Source: an uncultured Chitinophaga sp.
Lineage (GTDB): Bacteria > Bacteroidota > Bacteroidia > Cytophagales > Cyclobacteriaceae
Assembly: GCA_902168205.1 (NCBI GenBank)
Contig: CABHOK010000005.1
Location: forward strand, 1-64,000
Length of the DNA stretch: 64,000 nt
Direction: 5' to 3'
The notes under the pieces are model-generated. The model searched no databases and was not told the origin of the DNA. It was given only the letters and a program-made list of their open reading frames with translations. Positions 1-10,223 of this stretch are shown here, piece after piece (within the stretch, counting starts at the first letter, position 1; the number at the start of each line of letters is the position of its first letter). The position numbers were made by a program, and so were the translations under genes.

Positions 1-210
1 ATATTTGTATAAAAACATAGTTTGCAATGAAAAATGATATTATATATATATAATATTTTGAAATATAGGCCAGCTGAAATGGAAAAATGTTACTTCTGTT
101 CTAATGTATTTTAAAAATTAACGTTTCTACTTTGACGATTTTGTCTATATGGTATATCTCTGTAGGCGTTGGATAAATCACAGGTGTATTCACATCAATG
201 CCTCAACGTG

Positions 211-2769
211 CTATTTGAAGATCAATCGAATTATCTGCACACCTTCACCACTTGTAATTTTTAGATAGTATATTCCCTTTTCGAAATCACTAATGTCCAA
301 TTCTTCAGCAGTTAACGAGCTTAACGGTTTATGCACCAATGCTTCTCCGGTAGAATTCAGAAGCGTCATGTAAGCGTTGTGGATGTTACCTGAGTGTACT
401 ATGCCAATTTTCTCTAAAGCGGGTATAGGATATACAGATACTTTTAAGGTCGCTTCGTCGGTTGTGGTTGAGAGGACGACCGTAAAGGAGATCGAATATG
501 GCTCACCGCGCACGTTGCCAGCATACGGAGTTGCTGTCAGTGTATAGGTTCCCGGACTCAACTTCCAGCCTCGATAATCGGTTGTATGGTCGGGGTTAAC
601 TATATCGCCGAATAATGAATATGGGAAGAAGCGTTCGACTCTGAAATAATCAATCGGGCCGTTTAGGTTGAACAGTACTTTGTCTAACAGGTGTGGCGTT
701 GCATCGGCCCGGATACTGAGCTTGTCACAGTCGAGCAAAGACAAGTCAATGATATCACCGTCCGAAAGTATACCTCTATCCGTGTCTGTTGAGGCGTCAA
801 TGAGCATAAGTGAATTAATCGTAAACCCGTCAATAATTTTAAACGAAATGGTATGTGTGGCAATCAGCATTCGTTTGTTATAGGCCCGTACGGTTAATGT
901 ATATGTACCAGGTAAGAAATATCCGGCTTTGGTTTTTCCGTGATGGCGATCAAAGAGCCTGTAAGGATATCGTTTGTCAACATGGTGATGGCTAATCGGA
1001 CCAGTGAGGTCAAAAGCAACTCTTTCTATAACGCCACTGGCGATGTTGGCGCGAATATCAAGTAAGCTTCCGGTTTGCAAGAGCCGAATAGTATCGCCGT
1101 CTTTTAGGACTTGAATATCCTTGCCGGTGTGGCCATCCAACAACGTCAGCGTTATTGCCCCCGGTATAGCAATACTTACTGGTGTAGAAAAACTTTCGGC
1201 ACCTTTTGAGTCTATCACCTTGAGTCGTACCAAGTAATTGTTTGGAACATTATACTGAAATGACAACACTTTATTCGTGGTTGGCTGCGTATCAAATCGA
1301 CCGTCATTGTCAATGTCCCACATGACCTGTAACGCAGACTCTTCATCGTCTGTGTCCGTTGATCTTGATGCATCCAAGAGAATTTCCTGGTTCGGCCCGG
1401 GTTCAGGTGGGTATATTTTAATATAGGGAAATGGAGCTTGATTATACCCCGATACTATATCTGTTGCTATATCAGTATACGTTGTATTCCCCTGTTTGTC
1501 GTGAACAGCGATAGTGTACCGGTTATTTACACCGGGCGTAAAGTACGGAGTCACAAATACGGTGTCTGTGGTAGTACCTTCTAACACCAACTCTGATACA
1601 GCGTCTCCGTTGTACCGAAGGTGTGCCACGCTAAGTGAATCATTATCGGATGCTTGAAATACAATATGTACAAGACCTTGCTGCGGAAGTATAGTCGCCG
1701 GAACATTCGAAACGACCATAGGTGCAGGTGCATCAATGAATCCTTGATTGAAAAAATGATTTACATCGAGGATCAGCGCTGAAGTATATTCCAACCGAGT
1801 ATAGTCATTAGGATACCGGTCCGGATACAGACTACCTCGCATCCCTCGCAAACCATTACCCATCAAATTGCCATGAAAATTATCATCGTTACGGAAGTCA
1901 TGTGCAAGTCCAAAGGCATGACCCATTTCATGAAATAACGCACCAACCCATGAAGAGGCAGCAGAACTTAATGAAGTCCCTTCAAACCATGGAAATGTGT
2001 AGTCTTGTCGCATCGGATAAGGACCAATGGCAGGAAAAATCTCGCCGTCATAGGAAGTGTCATCTGAGATGACAGATGGATCAAACAAGGCTAACGCTTT
2101 GCTTCCGATCATCGTCACTCCAGGCAGACTGCCGTTACCCCAACCCGCACCGAGAGCAACATCACCAGTTACGGTGCCATCAGGATGCATCAGATGAATT
2201 TCAGGAATCAACACCCATATTTCACCATTAGCCCACACGGATACACCCGCGGTACTGGCCGCATTGATGGTTCTATTCCAAATGTCCAGACCATCACCAC
2301 TGCCCCGGAGTTGCTCATCTGTTTCTGCTATATATATGACATGAACTCGTGGCGTTATACCATCAGCTTCGAGTTCAAGGTTAAAACTCTTTGCCTCCAT
2401 TCCATTTCGTTTCATTTGCGTTGCAAACCATCGTTGTCCCTGCTTTACTATATTTTGAAAATTCGCCACACCGTTTACCTGTGGTGTCCGATTGGAGGGA
2501 ATTACATAGGCCAGTCGAACAATGGCAGGGACAATGCTAGCGGTTTGCAAGGGAGTGATGATTTGAGGTGGCCGTAACTGACAGGTATCATCTTTTGATA
2601 AAAGGCCCTGATCTTGTTGTGAATGGGCAGTATAAACTATATTGAAGAGTAAAAAGAACAAGAACCATATCCGGCATTGGACAGTGGCCCCATGAAATAT
2701 TATTTGAATACCACATTGCGAAGCCTGGTTAACGGTTTGCACATCGGGTTGGAGGGAGATGCTTTTCAT
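211..2769 (-). CDS. Secreted metzincin-type metalloprotease with PKD domain and T9SS type A sorting domain
   Basis: Predicted secreted zinc endopeptidase of 852 residues. The zinc site HEMGHAFGLAHD (residues 280-291) fits the metzincin consensus HExxHxxGxxH/D. A hydrophobic export segment lies at about residues 33-50, behind an unusually long hydrophilic N-terminus, so the true start may be further in. After the catalytic region come an Ig-like stretch (about 345-440), a PKD domain (about 443-537, with DASRSTDTDDE and WDIDNDG), and two related modules of about 110 residues (about 540-645 and 646-765) sharing LxGPI, a PYxLF block and a PGTYTLT block. The last 80 residues (VYPIP near 778, ending in GIYYLKITSGEG) look like a type A T9SS C-terminal domain, so the protein is probably exported by T9SS and surface-attached or released. 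It stands alone on its strand. Substrate unknown. Confidence 0.85.
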   Translation of the reverse strand: MKSISLQPDVQTVNQASQCGIQIIFHGATVQCRIWFLFFLLFNIVYTAHSQQDQGLLSKDDTCQLRPPQIITPLQTASIVPAIVRLAYVIPSNRTPQVNGVANFQNIVKQGQRWFATQMKRNGMEAKSFNLELEADGITPRVHVIYIAETDEQLRGSGDGLDIWNRTINAASTAGVSVWANGEIWVLIPEIHLMHPDGTVTGDVALGAGWGNGSLPGVTMIGSKALALFDPSVISDDTSYDGEIFPAIGPYPMRQDYTFPWFEGTSLSSAASSWVGALFHEMGHAFGLAHDFRNDDNFHGNLMGNGLRGMRGSLYPDRYPNDYTRLEYTSALILDVNHFFNQGFIDAPAPMVVSNVPATILPQQGLVHIVFQASDNDSLSVAHLRYNGDAVSELVLEGTTTDTVFVTPYFTPGVNNRYTIAVHDKQGNTTYTDIATDIVSGYNQAPFPYIKIYPPEPGPNQEILLDASRSTDTDDEESALQVMWDIDNDGRFDTQPTTNKVLSFQYNVPNNYLVRLKVIDSKGAESFSTPVSIAIPGAITLTLLDGHTGKDIQVLKDGDTIRLLQTGSLLDIRANIASGVIERVAFDLTGPISHHHVDKRYPYRLFDRHHGKTKAGYFLPGTYTLTVRAYNKRMLIATHTISFKIIDGFTINSLMLIDASTDTDRGILSDGDIIDLSLLDCDKLSIRADATPHLLDKVLFNLNGPIDYFRVERFFPYSLFGDIVNPDHTTDYRGWKLSPGTYTLTATPYAGNVRGEPYSISFTVVLSTTTDEATLKVSVYPIPALEKIGIVHSGNIHNAYMTLLNSTGEALVHKPLSSLTAEELDISDFEKGIYYLKITSGEGVQIIRLIFK

Positions 2770-3654
2770 ATTTCTAAAATGTTATACTAGAAATGTATGT
2801 TACGATAATATATCGTTTTAAGAGCGTGCGGAAAGCGATGTTGTCTCGATCTAACTTAGCCTTGACTAATCTTGAATATTCGGATAACTCGATATAGAGC
2901 TACCTGCACTTTTACCTACAACCAACCATCTATGATTTTTTAGTATGTCTTTAAATAGCTTTAGGTTAGTATTTTTTTCTTTACTAATATTTGTTGGAAC
3001 TCGTTGCTTTAGGTTGCTGCTGCTATGCCGAACTTACTCATCATACGATCTTCCAGTCAACGATGAAAATCATGTCAGCCTAAAGTCGTTATCATTGTTT
3101 TGTATTTTTATTAAATGGGGGACAGGATACAATGACCAATTTGAGTGCTTTTTTTGGTGACTATGAAAAGATGCATATTGATGACTATTCAAAGTCAATC
3201 AGAAAAGAAAATATATAAGCGCCTATGTTGTGGATGCTGAAAATCAATTATTTGATTTGGTTGGTGTGAAAACTAATACTGGTCGATGATTAATCACGGG
3301 ATGTCGGTATTTATTTGCTGATAAAGCGAAATGTCAATTTCTTTTTTAGGACTGTTCATTGCTAACTATCGCTGCATATATACCTATATCCCGGGACAGT
3401 TGTAGCAATCAATTGATTGCTATATAAAAACATCGCTCCTGTCGATTAGAGTAACAGAAAACGATCGTGTTACTCATCTTTAGTTCGATTTCTATTTCAA
3501 ACCTAAACAAACAATCGATGAGCCTTTATCGGCTGTGGTGTTCGTAGCACTTGCGGTATTATTGTCAATTTCAATCAAGGCGATAGGTCGAATTTTCCTT
3601 ATGCAATCAACGCTGGGTCTATACGCTGATCAGAATTCAAGGGCACCTGGCACC
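2770..3654. other. Non-coding, apparently decayed intergenic stretch
   Basis: No gene of convincing length is present. Two short plus-strand fragments read like remnants of one unrecognised gene split by a frameshift: 28 codons starting with ATG at 3132 (MTNLSAFFGDYEK...), followed in another frame near 3218-3289 by AYVVDAENQLFDLVGVKT and a stop. A perfect 20-bp palindrome is listed separately. The stretch leads into the SusD relic. Confidence 0.4.
3403..3422. repeat. Perfect 20-bp palindrome
   Basis: TAGCAATCAATTGATTGCTA equals its own reverse complement over all 20 bases and has no loop. That geometry suits a dimeric DNA-binding protein better than a terminator. No intact gene follows for 1.3 kb, so its role is unknown. 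It could be the operator of the gene now seen only as a relic. Confidence 0.5.
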
Positions 3655-4080
3655 GCTATTAATCTAAATGTGATAGGTTTTTGCAGATGTTCTGAAGCTG
3701 AAGCAAAGCTGGGAAACTTCGATCAGGACAGGCTAATGGAGCCAGGTACGTACCTGCGCTGCAAATCCGCTTAACTATATATATTGATGAAGAAGACCTG
3801 CTGGAGAGCTATGCTTCAACATCAAGCTGCCAATTATGTGATCTCCGTATACCTGTCGGGAATGTTTATTGCACAGGCTTCGGAGTATGCTTTGAAGGCA
3901 ATATACTTTTAACGAAGTCTGAAATTTGGTATGGAAGGTCACCGATTTTTTGACCTGGCTCACTGGGGCATCGCAGCTGAAATGTTAAATAAAATTTTAG
4001 TTTAAGAGAGCACCGTCACAACCGATATAGTAGGTAAAAGTTTTATTGCCGGAAAGAGTGAATACTTTATCCTGCCCTGA
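3655..4080 (+). pseudogene. SusD/RagB-family lipoprotein relic (C-terminal part)
   Basis: Pieces in different frames line up in the order expected for the C-terminal third of a SusD-like protein: NVIGFADVL (about 3667-3690), EAEAKLGNFDQDR (about 3695-3733), an AANP block with stops, AANYVISVYLSGMFIAQASEYALKA (about 3826-3902, shown here as separate frames), then MEGHRFFDLAHWGIAAEMLN (3931-3990), the most conserved SusD block, and finally AGKSEYFILP (to 4077) before a premature TGA. Frameshifts and stops between the blocks rule out a working gene. No matching SusC remnant was recognised upstream. It looks like the remains of a second glycan-uptake unit beside the GH42 gene and is independent of the intact SusD at 27.6 kb. 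Confidence 0.8.
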
Positions 4081-4716
4081 TCTTTATAATCAGTAAACTT
4101 TTTTTCATAATGCTTTAGCATACGATCTGAACAATACATTGAAAACATCAGAATCAGCGTAAGCAAATCGAAAACATGTCGGGTACAAAAAGGTGACCGA
4201 TTGCCGCTTAAACATAAATGATGCATTGACTTTAGATTATTTATCCCACGTAAAGTTTCGAATGACAAGCACCCGTATACTACAGTTTGCTGTCATGCTA
4301 TAAAATCGAGGTTAATCTTACATGATAGACGCGGAACATAAACGCAGATACGAAACGCCGATAAGGCCTTTCAAATGTACGTTAATTCTTGTGGGGGTAG
4401 ATATACTTTTGTCTCCTTGTTTTGTGCTACTCTTGCTATCCTATAACCGGAAAATGTAAGGTTGGATTCAAAGAACGTTGCTTTCATGCAATTCAAGCAC
4501 TATATGTATATATAGACTGAGTCAACAATCCGCTATTCAAGGGTAAATTACTTTTTCGATCTGGGCCAACCTGCAATAGCAATCCTGTTCAGGTATAGGA
4601 AAAGAAAGATAATTCATCTAAAAACATCGTGTTATTGCGATGGTAGACTTTTCGTGGTGCATTATGCGATGTTTTGGCTCTTCAATGAGGTCAATACCTT
4701 TTTACTTTGTGGCCAG
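4081..4716. other. Intergenic region upstream of the GH42 gene
   Basis: About 640 bp with no supported gene. It follows the SusD relic and should contain the promoter of the GH42 gene, but no clear Bacteroidota -33/-7 pair was identified. Open frames here lack family similarity and are short. Confidence 0.4.
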
Positions 4717-6855
4717 ATGATGACTATAAGTCCACCCGGAAAATTTATAATTAGCTTTTTTTTTACAATCTGCTTTATTACAGCAGACTCTGAGATTAGT
4801 GCGCAGCCTTATGTCTTTGATGATATATTGTTCGGGGTAGCCTATTATCATGAGTACATGCCCTATGAACGACTGGATGAAGATGTGCGGCTGATGAAAG
4901 AAGCTGGTATTAACTATGTTCGGCTAGGCGAGTCTACCTGGCAACTATGGGAGCCGCGTGACGGAGAATTTGAATTCGCATGGATGGACCGAGTGGTAGC
5001 GGCTATGCATAAAGCAGGTATAAAAGTGATCATGGGCACGCCCACGTATTCTGTTCCGGCATGGTTATACCACAAGCATCCGGGAATTACGGCCATGCAG
5101 AGCGATGGACAGCGATTGAAGTATGGCATACGGCAAAACGCAGACCTCACGAATGCTGTATATCTATACTATAGTCAAAGGGTTATTAAAAGAATTGTAG
5201 AGCACTATAAAGAAAATCCGGCAGTTATAGGATATCAGATCGATAACGAAACACATTCGAAGTGGCCCGATGATAAGGACAATCACATTAAGTACATAGA
5301 GTATTTAAAAGGAAAGTTTCATAGCGTTGATACGATTAACAAAGTATGGGGCTTTAACTATTGGGGGCAGGCTATAAATGACTGGAATGAGTTGCATCCG
5401 GCCAGTGGCTTTAACCATCCGGGATATAGGCTCGAGTGGGCTCGGTATCAACGCGCTGCGGTAACGGACTTTCTCTTGTGGCAAGCATCTATCGTAAGAA
5501 AGTATAAAGGTGCTTCTCAATTTGTTATGCATGACTTTGCCGGTGCTCTTCGCAGTGATATAGACCAAAAGGCAATTTCAGAGACATTAGACTATGCGGG
5601 TGTAAATATATACCACTATGACCAGGATAAGTCTGATGGACTGCGTATTGCCATGCAGGGTGACTTTACTCGTTCGCTGAAAATGAAGAACTACATTGTT
5701 CCGGAGACCAATGCCGCGTCTATTGGGTGGAATTCAAAAGAACAGTTTCCTCCGTATGATGGACAGCTCCGGCTAAATTACTACGCACATATAGGTTCGG
5801 GTGCAAACTTGATTTCGTACTGGCATTGGCACTCGTTGCATAATGGCATTGAACAATACTGGCGGGGAGTTTTACCGCATGATTTAAAACCCGGAAGAAT
5901 ATATAAAGAAGTCAGTACAATAGGCCATGAACGTGAAAAGCTTGGTAAAAAGCTGGTCAACATAAAAAAGAATAATAAAGTAGCAATTCTCTTCAGCGAA
6001 GATTCGGATGTTGCGCTCAGCCTGCAACGCTTCGATAACAATTTTAAAGGCCCGGAAACCGGTCCGTGGGATGCAGACGGAGCTTACCAAAAGATACTCA
6101 CCCGGTTCTATAAAGCCCTATACGATTTAAATGTTGAAGCTGACTTCGTGTTTGATAACACGGAAGATCTGAGTCAATACCAGGTATTGATCGTACCGTC
6201 TCTATATATAGCGAGCGATGGTATGTTGAGCAGACTCAGCGCTTTTGTAAAAAATGGCGGACATCTCATTGTAACCATGAAAAGTGGTTTTTGTAATGAG
6301 CACTCCGCTGTGCGCCATGCGACAATGCCTGCTGGTCTTACCGATGTGGGAGGATTTACTTACCAGGAATTCTCAACGTTGCGTTCGCCGGTTCCGTTGA
6401 AAGGAGATCCCTTTCATACAAAAGATCAGAACTATACGGAGCAATGGGTTGAATTTCTGCAGCCCACAACGGCCAGGCCACTTGCTTTCTACAATCACCC
6501 TGTGTATGATATATATCCGGCTATAGTACAAAATCATAGTGGTAAAGGAATGATGACCTATATGGGAACTATACCTTCTGAAAGTATCATGAAGAATATA
6601 GTAATGACCGCGCTTGCTGAACGCAACATTCTTGGAGTAGATTATCTGTTACCGGCGAGTATAAAAGTAAAACACGGTGTCAGTAATAGCGGGAAGAATC
6701 TTCACTTCTACTATAATTTTTCTTCCACTGAAAAGACATTTCCATATACCTATAGAGATGGTGTTAACCTGTTAACAAACGTTCCGCTTGGAAGGGGCAA
6801 AGACCTGACATTAAAGGCATGGGATGTAGCGGTCATAGAGACGCTAATATATTAA
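4717..6855 (+). CDS. GH42 beta-galactosidase, secreted or periplasmic
   Basis: Hydrolyses terminal beta-D-galactosides; here probably galactosyl side chains of xyloglucan oligosaccharides. The GH42 A domain is clear: YYHEYMPYERLDEDVRLMKE, then VRLGESTWQLWEPRDGEFEF, with the acid/base Glu in QIDNETH (residue 178 from the chosen start) and the nucleophile Glu in VPETNAASIGWN (residue 330), followed by YWHWHSLHNGIEQYW. The later part (about 400-620) matches the Rossmann-like trimerisation domain. The start is placed at the first of two adjacent ATGs (4717/4720) because it gives a normal signal peptide (FIISFFFTICFIT...ISAQ). An upstream in-frame ATG at 4654 would add 21 residues before it. No lipobox, so likely soluble in the periplasm. 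Followed by the GH74 gene after 92 bp in the same direction. Confidence 0.9.
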   Translation: MMTISPPGKFIISFFFTICFITADSEISAQPYVFDDILFGVAYYHEYMPYERLDEDVRLMKEAGINYVRLGESTWQLWEPRDGEFEFAWMDRVVAAMHKAGIKVIMGTPTYSVPAWLYHKHPGITAMQSDGQRLKYGIRQNADLTNAVYLYYSQRVIKRIVEHYKENPAVIGYQIDNETHSKWPDDKDNHIKYIEYLKGKFHSVDTINKVWGFNYWGQAINDWNELHPASGFNHPGYRLEWARYQRAAVTDFLLWQASIVRKYKGASQFVMHDFAGALRSDIDQKAISETLDYAGVNIYHYDQDKSDGLRIAMQGDFTRSLKMKNYIVPETNAASIGWNSKEQFPPYDGQLRLNYYAHIGSGANLISYWHWHSLHNGIEQYWRGVLPHDLKPGRIYKEVSTIGHEREKLGKKLVNIKKNNKVAILFSEDSDVALSLQRFDNNFKGPETGPWDADGAYQKILTRFYKALYDLNVEADFVFDNTEDLSQYQVLIVPSLYIASDGMLSRLSAFVKNGGHLIVTMKSGFCNEHSAVRHATMPAGLTDVGGFTYQEFSTLRSPVPLKGDPFHTKDQNYTEQWVEFLQPTTARPLAFYNHPVYDIYPAIVQNHSGKGMMTYMGTIPSESIMKNIVMTALAERNILGVDYLLPASIKVKHGVSNSGKNLHFYYNFSSTEKTFPYTYRDGVNLLTNVPLGRGKDLTLKAWDVAVIETLIY

Positions 6856-6947
6856 CCAATCACAATCGTAAAAAGCCGTATACACAGTGTTCACTCCTAA
6901 GAGGTTGAGTAAATAACATAGAGCAAAGCAAATAACATAACGGAACC

Positions 6948-9900
6948 ATGATCAGAAAAATCTTCGCTTATATTTTTGTATGGATTTGTATCCTTTACAG
7001 TCGGGAAATATATAGTCAGTTTAAATCAGGTACAGTAGCAATTGGTGGCGGTGGTTTTGTGACGGGTATTGTCTCACATCCCGCAACGGGTGACGTGTAC
7101 TGTCGCACAGATGTGGGCGGAGCGTATAGGTGGGACGCGGCAAGTAACAAATGGATACAACTTCTTGACTGGGCTTCCGATGCGCAGGGATACTTCTCTG
7201 GCGTTGAGTCTTTGGCAATCGATCCGCAGGATCCGAGTACTATATATATGGTCTGCGGAATTTCATATATGGCTAGTGGAGCGACCGCTATATTGAAATC
7301 TACGGACAAGGGAAACACATTCACGATCACAGACGTGACATCGAAGTTCAAGGCTAATGGAAATGGATACGGACGCGGGAACGGTGAGCGCCTGGCGGTG
7401 GATCCTAACAATAGCAACATTCTTTTCTGTGGGACACGAAGGAATGGATTATGGAAAAGCTCTGATGGAGGAAGTAGTTGGACACTTGCCTGGAGTGGCG
7501 TAACAACAACTACGAATGACAATGGTATATGCTTCGTTTTGTTCGATCCGGCCAGTGCTTCCGGTGGTATTAGCGCGACTATATATATAGGCGTTTCAAG
7601 AGTTGGAAGCGCAAACATCTACAAAAGCACGGATGGCGGAGCAACGTTTGCTGATATCTCGCCAGATACAGGATACATGCCGCACCGTGCTACATTACAG
7701 GGCAATACAATGTATGTTACGCTTGCCGATAGCGATGGCCCCGGAACCGGTGGCAAAGGCGGAGTATATAAACTGAATACTTCAACCGGCGTATGGACGA
7801 ATGTTACTCCGTTCGGAAATAATTTCTCGTACGGGGGGGTAGCAATCGATCATTCAGATATAAGCAGAGTTGCTCTTTCTACAACCGGAATGTACCAGAA
7901 TAATCAGTATGGTACTACATGGGGGGATTTTGTATACCTCTCAACTGATGGCGGGGTGAATTGGACATTAAAAAATGGAAACATCAGCAAGTTTGATAAA
8001 AATGGTATAGGAGTAGCAAGTGGCCAGGTAAACTGGGCGGAGAGTATTTCGTTTGATCCGCTTGACAACAAGAAAGTGCGCGTAGTTGGAGGCGGTGGAA
8101 TTTTTACCTGCGCAGATATTGATGTAGCACAGAACACCTGGTTTTATGATGTGCGGGGAATAGAAGAGACAGCCTGGCTCGATGGTGTAAGTATACCAGG
8201 TGGTCCGCTCATGTCTGCTATGGGCGATATGGATGGCTTTGTGCATGCTGATATCAATACTTATCCCATGCAGTTTCATCAACCCAGTGTCGGAACAAAC
8301 AGAAGTATAGCTTATGCAGGCAAAAATCCCAACAAGCTTGTGCGCTCGAGCGATGGCGGTGCACACGTCTACTATTCCAATGATCAGGGTGTTTCATGGA
8401 TTCCTTGTCCAACTTCGAAAGCGACAGGCTATGGTGGACTTGCCGCTATTAACGCAGATGGTAGCACTATACTTCACTGTCCGGATAACTCGTTGGTTAC
8501 GTACTATTCTAACAACAACGGGGCTAGCTGGACAGCCTCAAGCGGAGTTAGCATTACAAACGCAATTGCAGTAGGCGACCCGGTTAACAGTAATTACTTT
8601 TATACTTTCGATGCATCCAATGGAAAGATGTTGGTGAGTTCCAATAAAGGAGTCAGCTTTTCTGCGGCAGGCACTCCGGGAGCAACATCAACACCATGGA
8701 CAGCTACCGTTATCCGTACCGTGCCTGGATATGAAGGACACTTGTGGATTCCCCTGGTTGACAACGGGCTTCGCTATTCTACCGATCATGGAACCACATA
8801 CACAACCGTTCCTAATGTAACCTATTGCAGAGCGGTAGGCTTGGGGAAAGCGATAACACCCACTTCGTATCCGACGATATTCATATGGGGAACAGTAGGT
8901 GGCGTTCGGGGACTTTTCAGATCCACTGACAAAGGAGTAAGTTGGATTAAGATAAATGATGACGCGCACCAATATGGTGGAGCCGGACTAATATTAGGCG
9001 ACATCAACGTCTTCGGAAGGGTCTACCTGGGTACGGGTATCGCCCGGGGTATTGTATATTGGGATGACCTGACAAAATATACCGTTACCACGACAGCTTC
9101 ACCTGCTCCCGGAGGCGTTGTAAATGGAGCGGGAACGTATGCTATAGGGACTACAGCAGCACTAACGGCGATACCCGCACCCGGATATATATTTACCGGA
9201 TGGAGTGGTGATGCATCCGGAACTGCTACATCAGTTACTGTAGACGTGAACGGTAGTAAAACTGTTACAGCAAACTTTCAGCTACAGAAATATACCTTAA
9301 CTGCCACAGCATCGCCCGCTGCCGGCGGTAGTATAAGCGGAGCCGGAATGTATAATGCAGGTAGTGCGGCAACCCTCACAGCAACACCAGCTGCAGGCTA
9401 TACTTTTACCGGCTGGAGTGGAGATGCATCGGGAAGTACAACTAGTGTTAGTGTAACAATGAACGGCAACAAGAATGTTACAGCTAACTTTCAGCTTCAG
9501 TCCAATACAACGAAATATACTTTAACAACTACAGCATCACCTTCAGACGGAGGTAGTATAAGTGGCGCAGGAATATACGATGCGGGCAGTACAGCAACCC
9601 TCACAGCGACTCCTGCTGCAGGCTATACTTTTATGGGCTGGAGTGGTGATGTAACGGGAACTGCCGCTTCTATGATAGTGACCATGAACAGCAGCAAAAG
9701 TGTTGCAGCTAATTTCAGTATAACAACCTTTACGCTTAGCGCTACCGTTGTGCCGGCAGCCGGGGGGGCAGTAACAGGAACTGGCACCTATCCATCGGGT
9801 AGTGTCGTAACCCTGGAAGCCGTGGCAGCCGCCGGTTATACCTTCACGGGCTGGAGCGGAGATATAGCAGGTACGGAGGCATCACAAATCGTAACCGTGA

Positions 9901-10223
9901 ACAAGGATATAGCGGTTCGGGCTAACTTCCAGATACAAAAGACTAACGTTGTTTTAAGAATTCCCAAACTGTTTTCCCCGGACAATCGCGGTGACATGAG
10001 CACCGAAGCCTGGAATATTGAAAATGCTTACCTGCTCGATGGTTGCGAAATTGTGATCTATAACCGACAAGGACAAAAAGTATATTCTTCTACCGGTTAT
10101 TCTACTCCCTGGGATGGAACGTCAAATGGCAAACCGCTTCCGGATGGTGCCTACTACTATATCATCCGACATCGTGATAATTCAAAACAAACTGGTAGCG
10201 TAACCATTGCCCGACTCAAATGA
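6948..10223 (+). CDS. GH74 endo-xyloglucanase with four bacterial repeats and type B T9SS (CHU_C) domain
   Basis: Predicted endo-acting xyloglucanase of 1091 residues. After a signal peptide, GGGGFVTGIVSHP and CRTDVGGAYRWD are GH74 hallmarks; the Asp of TDVGG (residue 55) is the expected catalytic residue of the first propeller, and the second lies in the AMGDMDGF block (Asp 427 or 429). BNR-like motifs (STDKGNTF, SSDGGSSW, STDGGVNW) recur through both seven-bladed propellers. Residues 710-1000 are four tandem modules of 71-75 residues with GYTFTGWSGD cores (divergent InlB-type repeats), probably a stalk. Residues about 1006-1091 (LFSPDNRGD...VIYNRQGQKVY...WDGTSNGKPLPDGAYYY) are a gliding-motility-type CHU_C domain, a type B T9SS signal. 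The gene overlaps the following PorP/SprF gene by 4 bp (ATGA), so the two are almost certainly co-translated. Confidence 0.93.
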   Translation: MIRKIFAYIFVWICILYSREIYSQFKSGTVAIGGGGFVTGIVSHPATGDVYCRTDVGGAYRWDAASNKWIQLLDWASDAQGYFSGVESLAIDPQDPSTIYMVCGISYMASGATAILKSTDKGNTFTITDVTSKFKANGNGYGRGNGERLAVDPNNSNILFCGTRRNGLWKSSDGGSSWTLAWSGVTTTTNDNGICFVLFDPASASGGISATIYIGVSRVGSANIYKSTDGGATFADISPDTGYMPHRATLQGNTMYVTLADSDGPGTGGKGGVYKLNTSTGVWTNVTPFGNNFSYGGVAIDHSDISRVALSTTGMYQNNQYGTTWGDFVYLSTDGGVNWTLKNGNISKFDKNGIGVASGQVNWAESISFDPLDNKKVRVVGGGGIFTCADIDVAQNTWFYDVRGIEETAWLDGVSIPGGPLMSAMGDMDGFVHADINTYPMQFHQPSVGTNRSIAYAGKNPNKLVRSSDGGAHVYYSNDQGVSWIPCPTSKATGYGGLAAINADGSTILHCPDNSLVTYYSNNNGASWTASSGVSITNAIAVGDPVNSNYFYTFDASNGKMLVSSNKGVSFSAAGTPGATSTPWTATVIRTVPGYEGHLWIPLVDNGLRYSTDHGTTYTTVPNVTYCRAVGLGKAITPTSYPTIFIWGTVGGVRGLFRSTDKGVSWIKINDDAHQYGGAGLILGDINVFGRVYLGTGIARGIVYWDDLTKYTVTTTASPAPGGVVNGAGTYAIGTTAALTAIPAPGYIFTGWSGDASGTATSVTVDVNGSKTVTANFQLQKYTLTATASPAAGGSISGAGMYNAGSAATLTATPAAGYTFTGWSGDASGSTTSVSVTMNGNKNVTANFQLQSNTTKYTLTTTASPSDGGSISGAGIYDAGSTATLTATPAAGYTFMGWSGDVTGTAASMIVTMNSSKSVAANFSITTFTLSATVVPAAGGAVTGTGTYPSGSVVTLEAVAAAGYTFTGWSGDIAGTEASQIVTVNKDIAVRANFQIQKTNVVLRIPKLFSPDNRGDMSTEAWNIENAYLLDGCEIVIYNRQGQKVYSSTGYSTPWDGTSNGKPLPDGAYYYIIRHRDNSKQTGSVTIARLK

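Noticed and set aside
3535-3774. 79-codon plus-strand frame as an independent gene
   Set aside because: Its second half (EAEAKLGNFDQDR) is one frame of the SusD relic; the frame ends by a shift rather than a natural stop.
7016-7618. 200-codon open frame antisense to the GH74 gene
   Set aside because: It lies fully inside a gene with strong family evidence, has Pro/Ser/Leu-rich composition typical of an antisense shadow and no motif.
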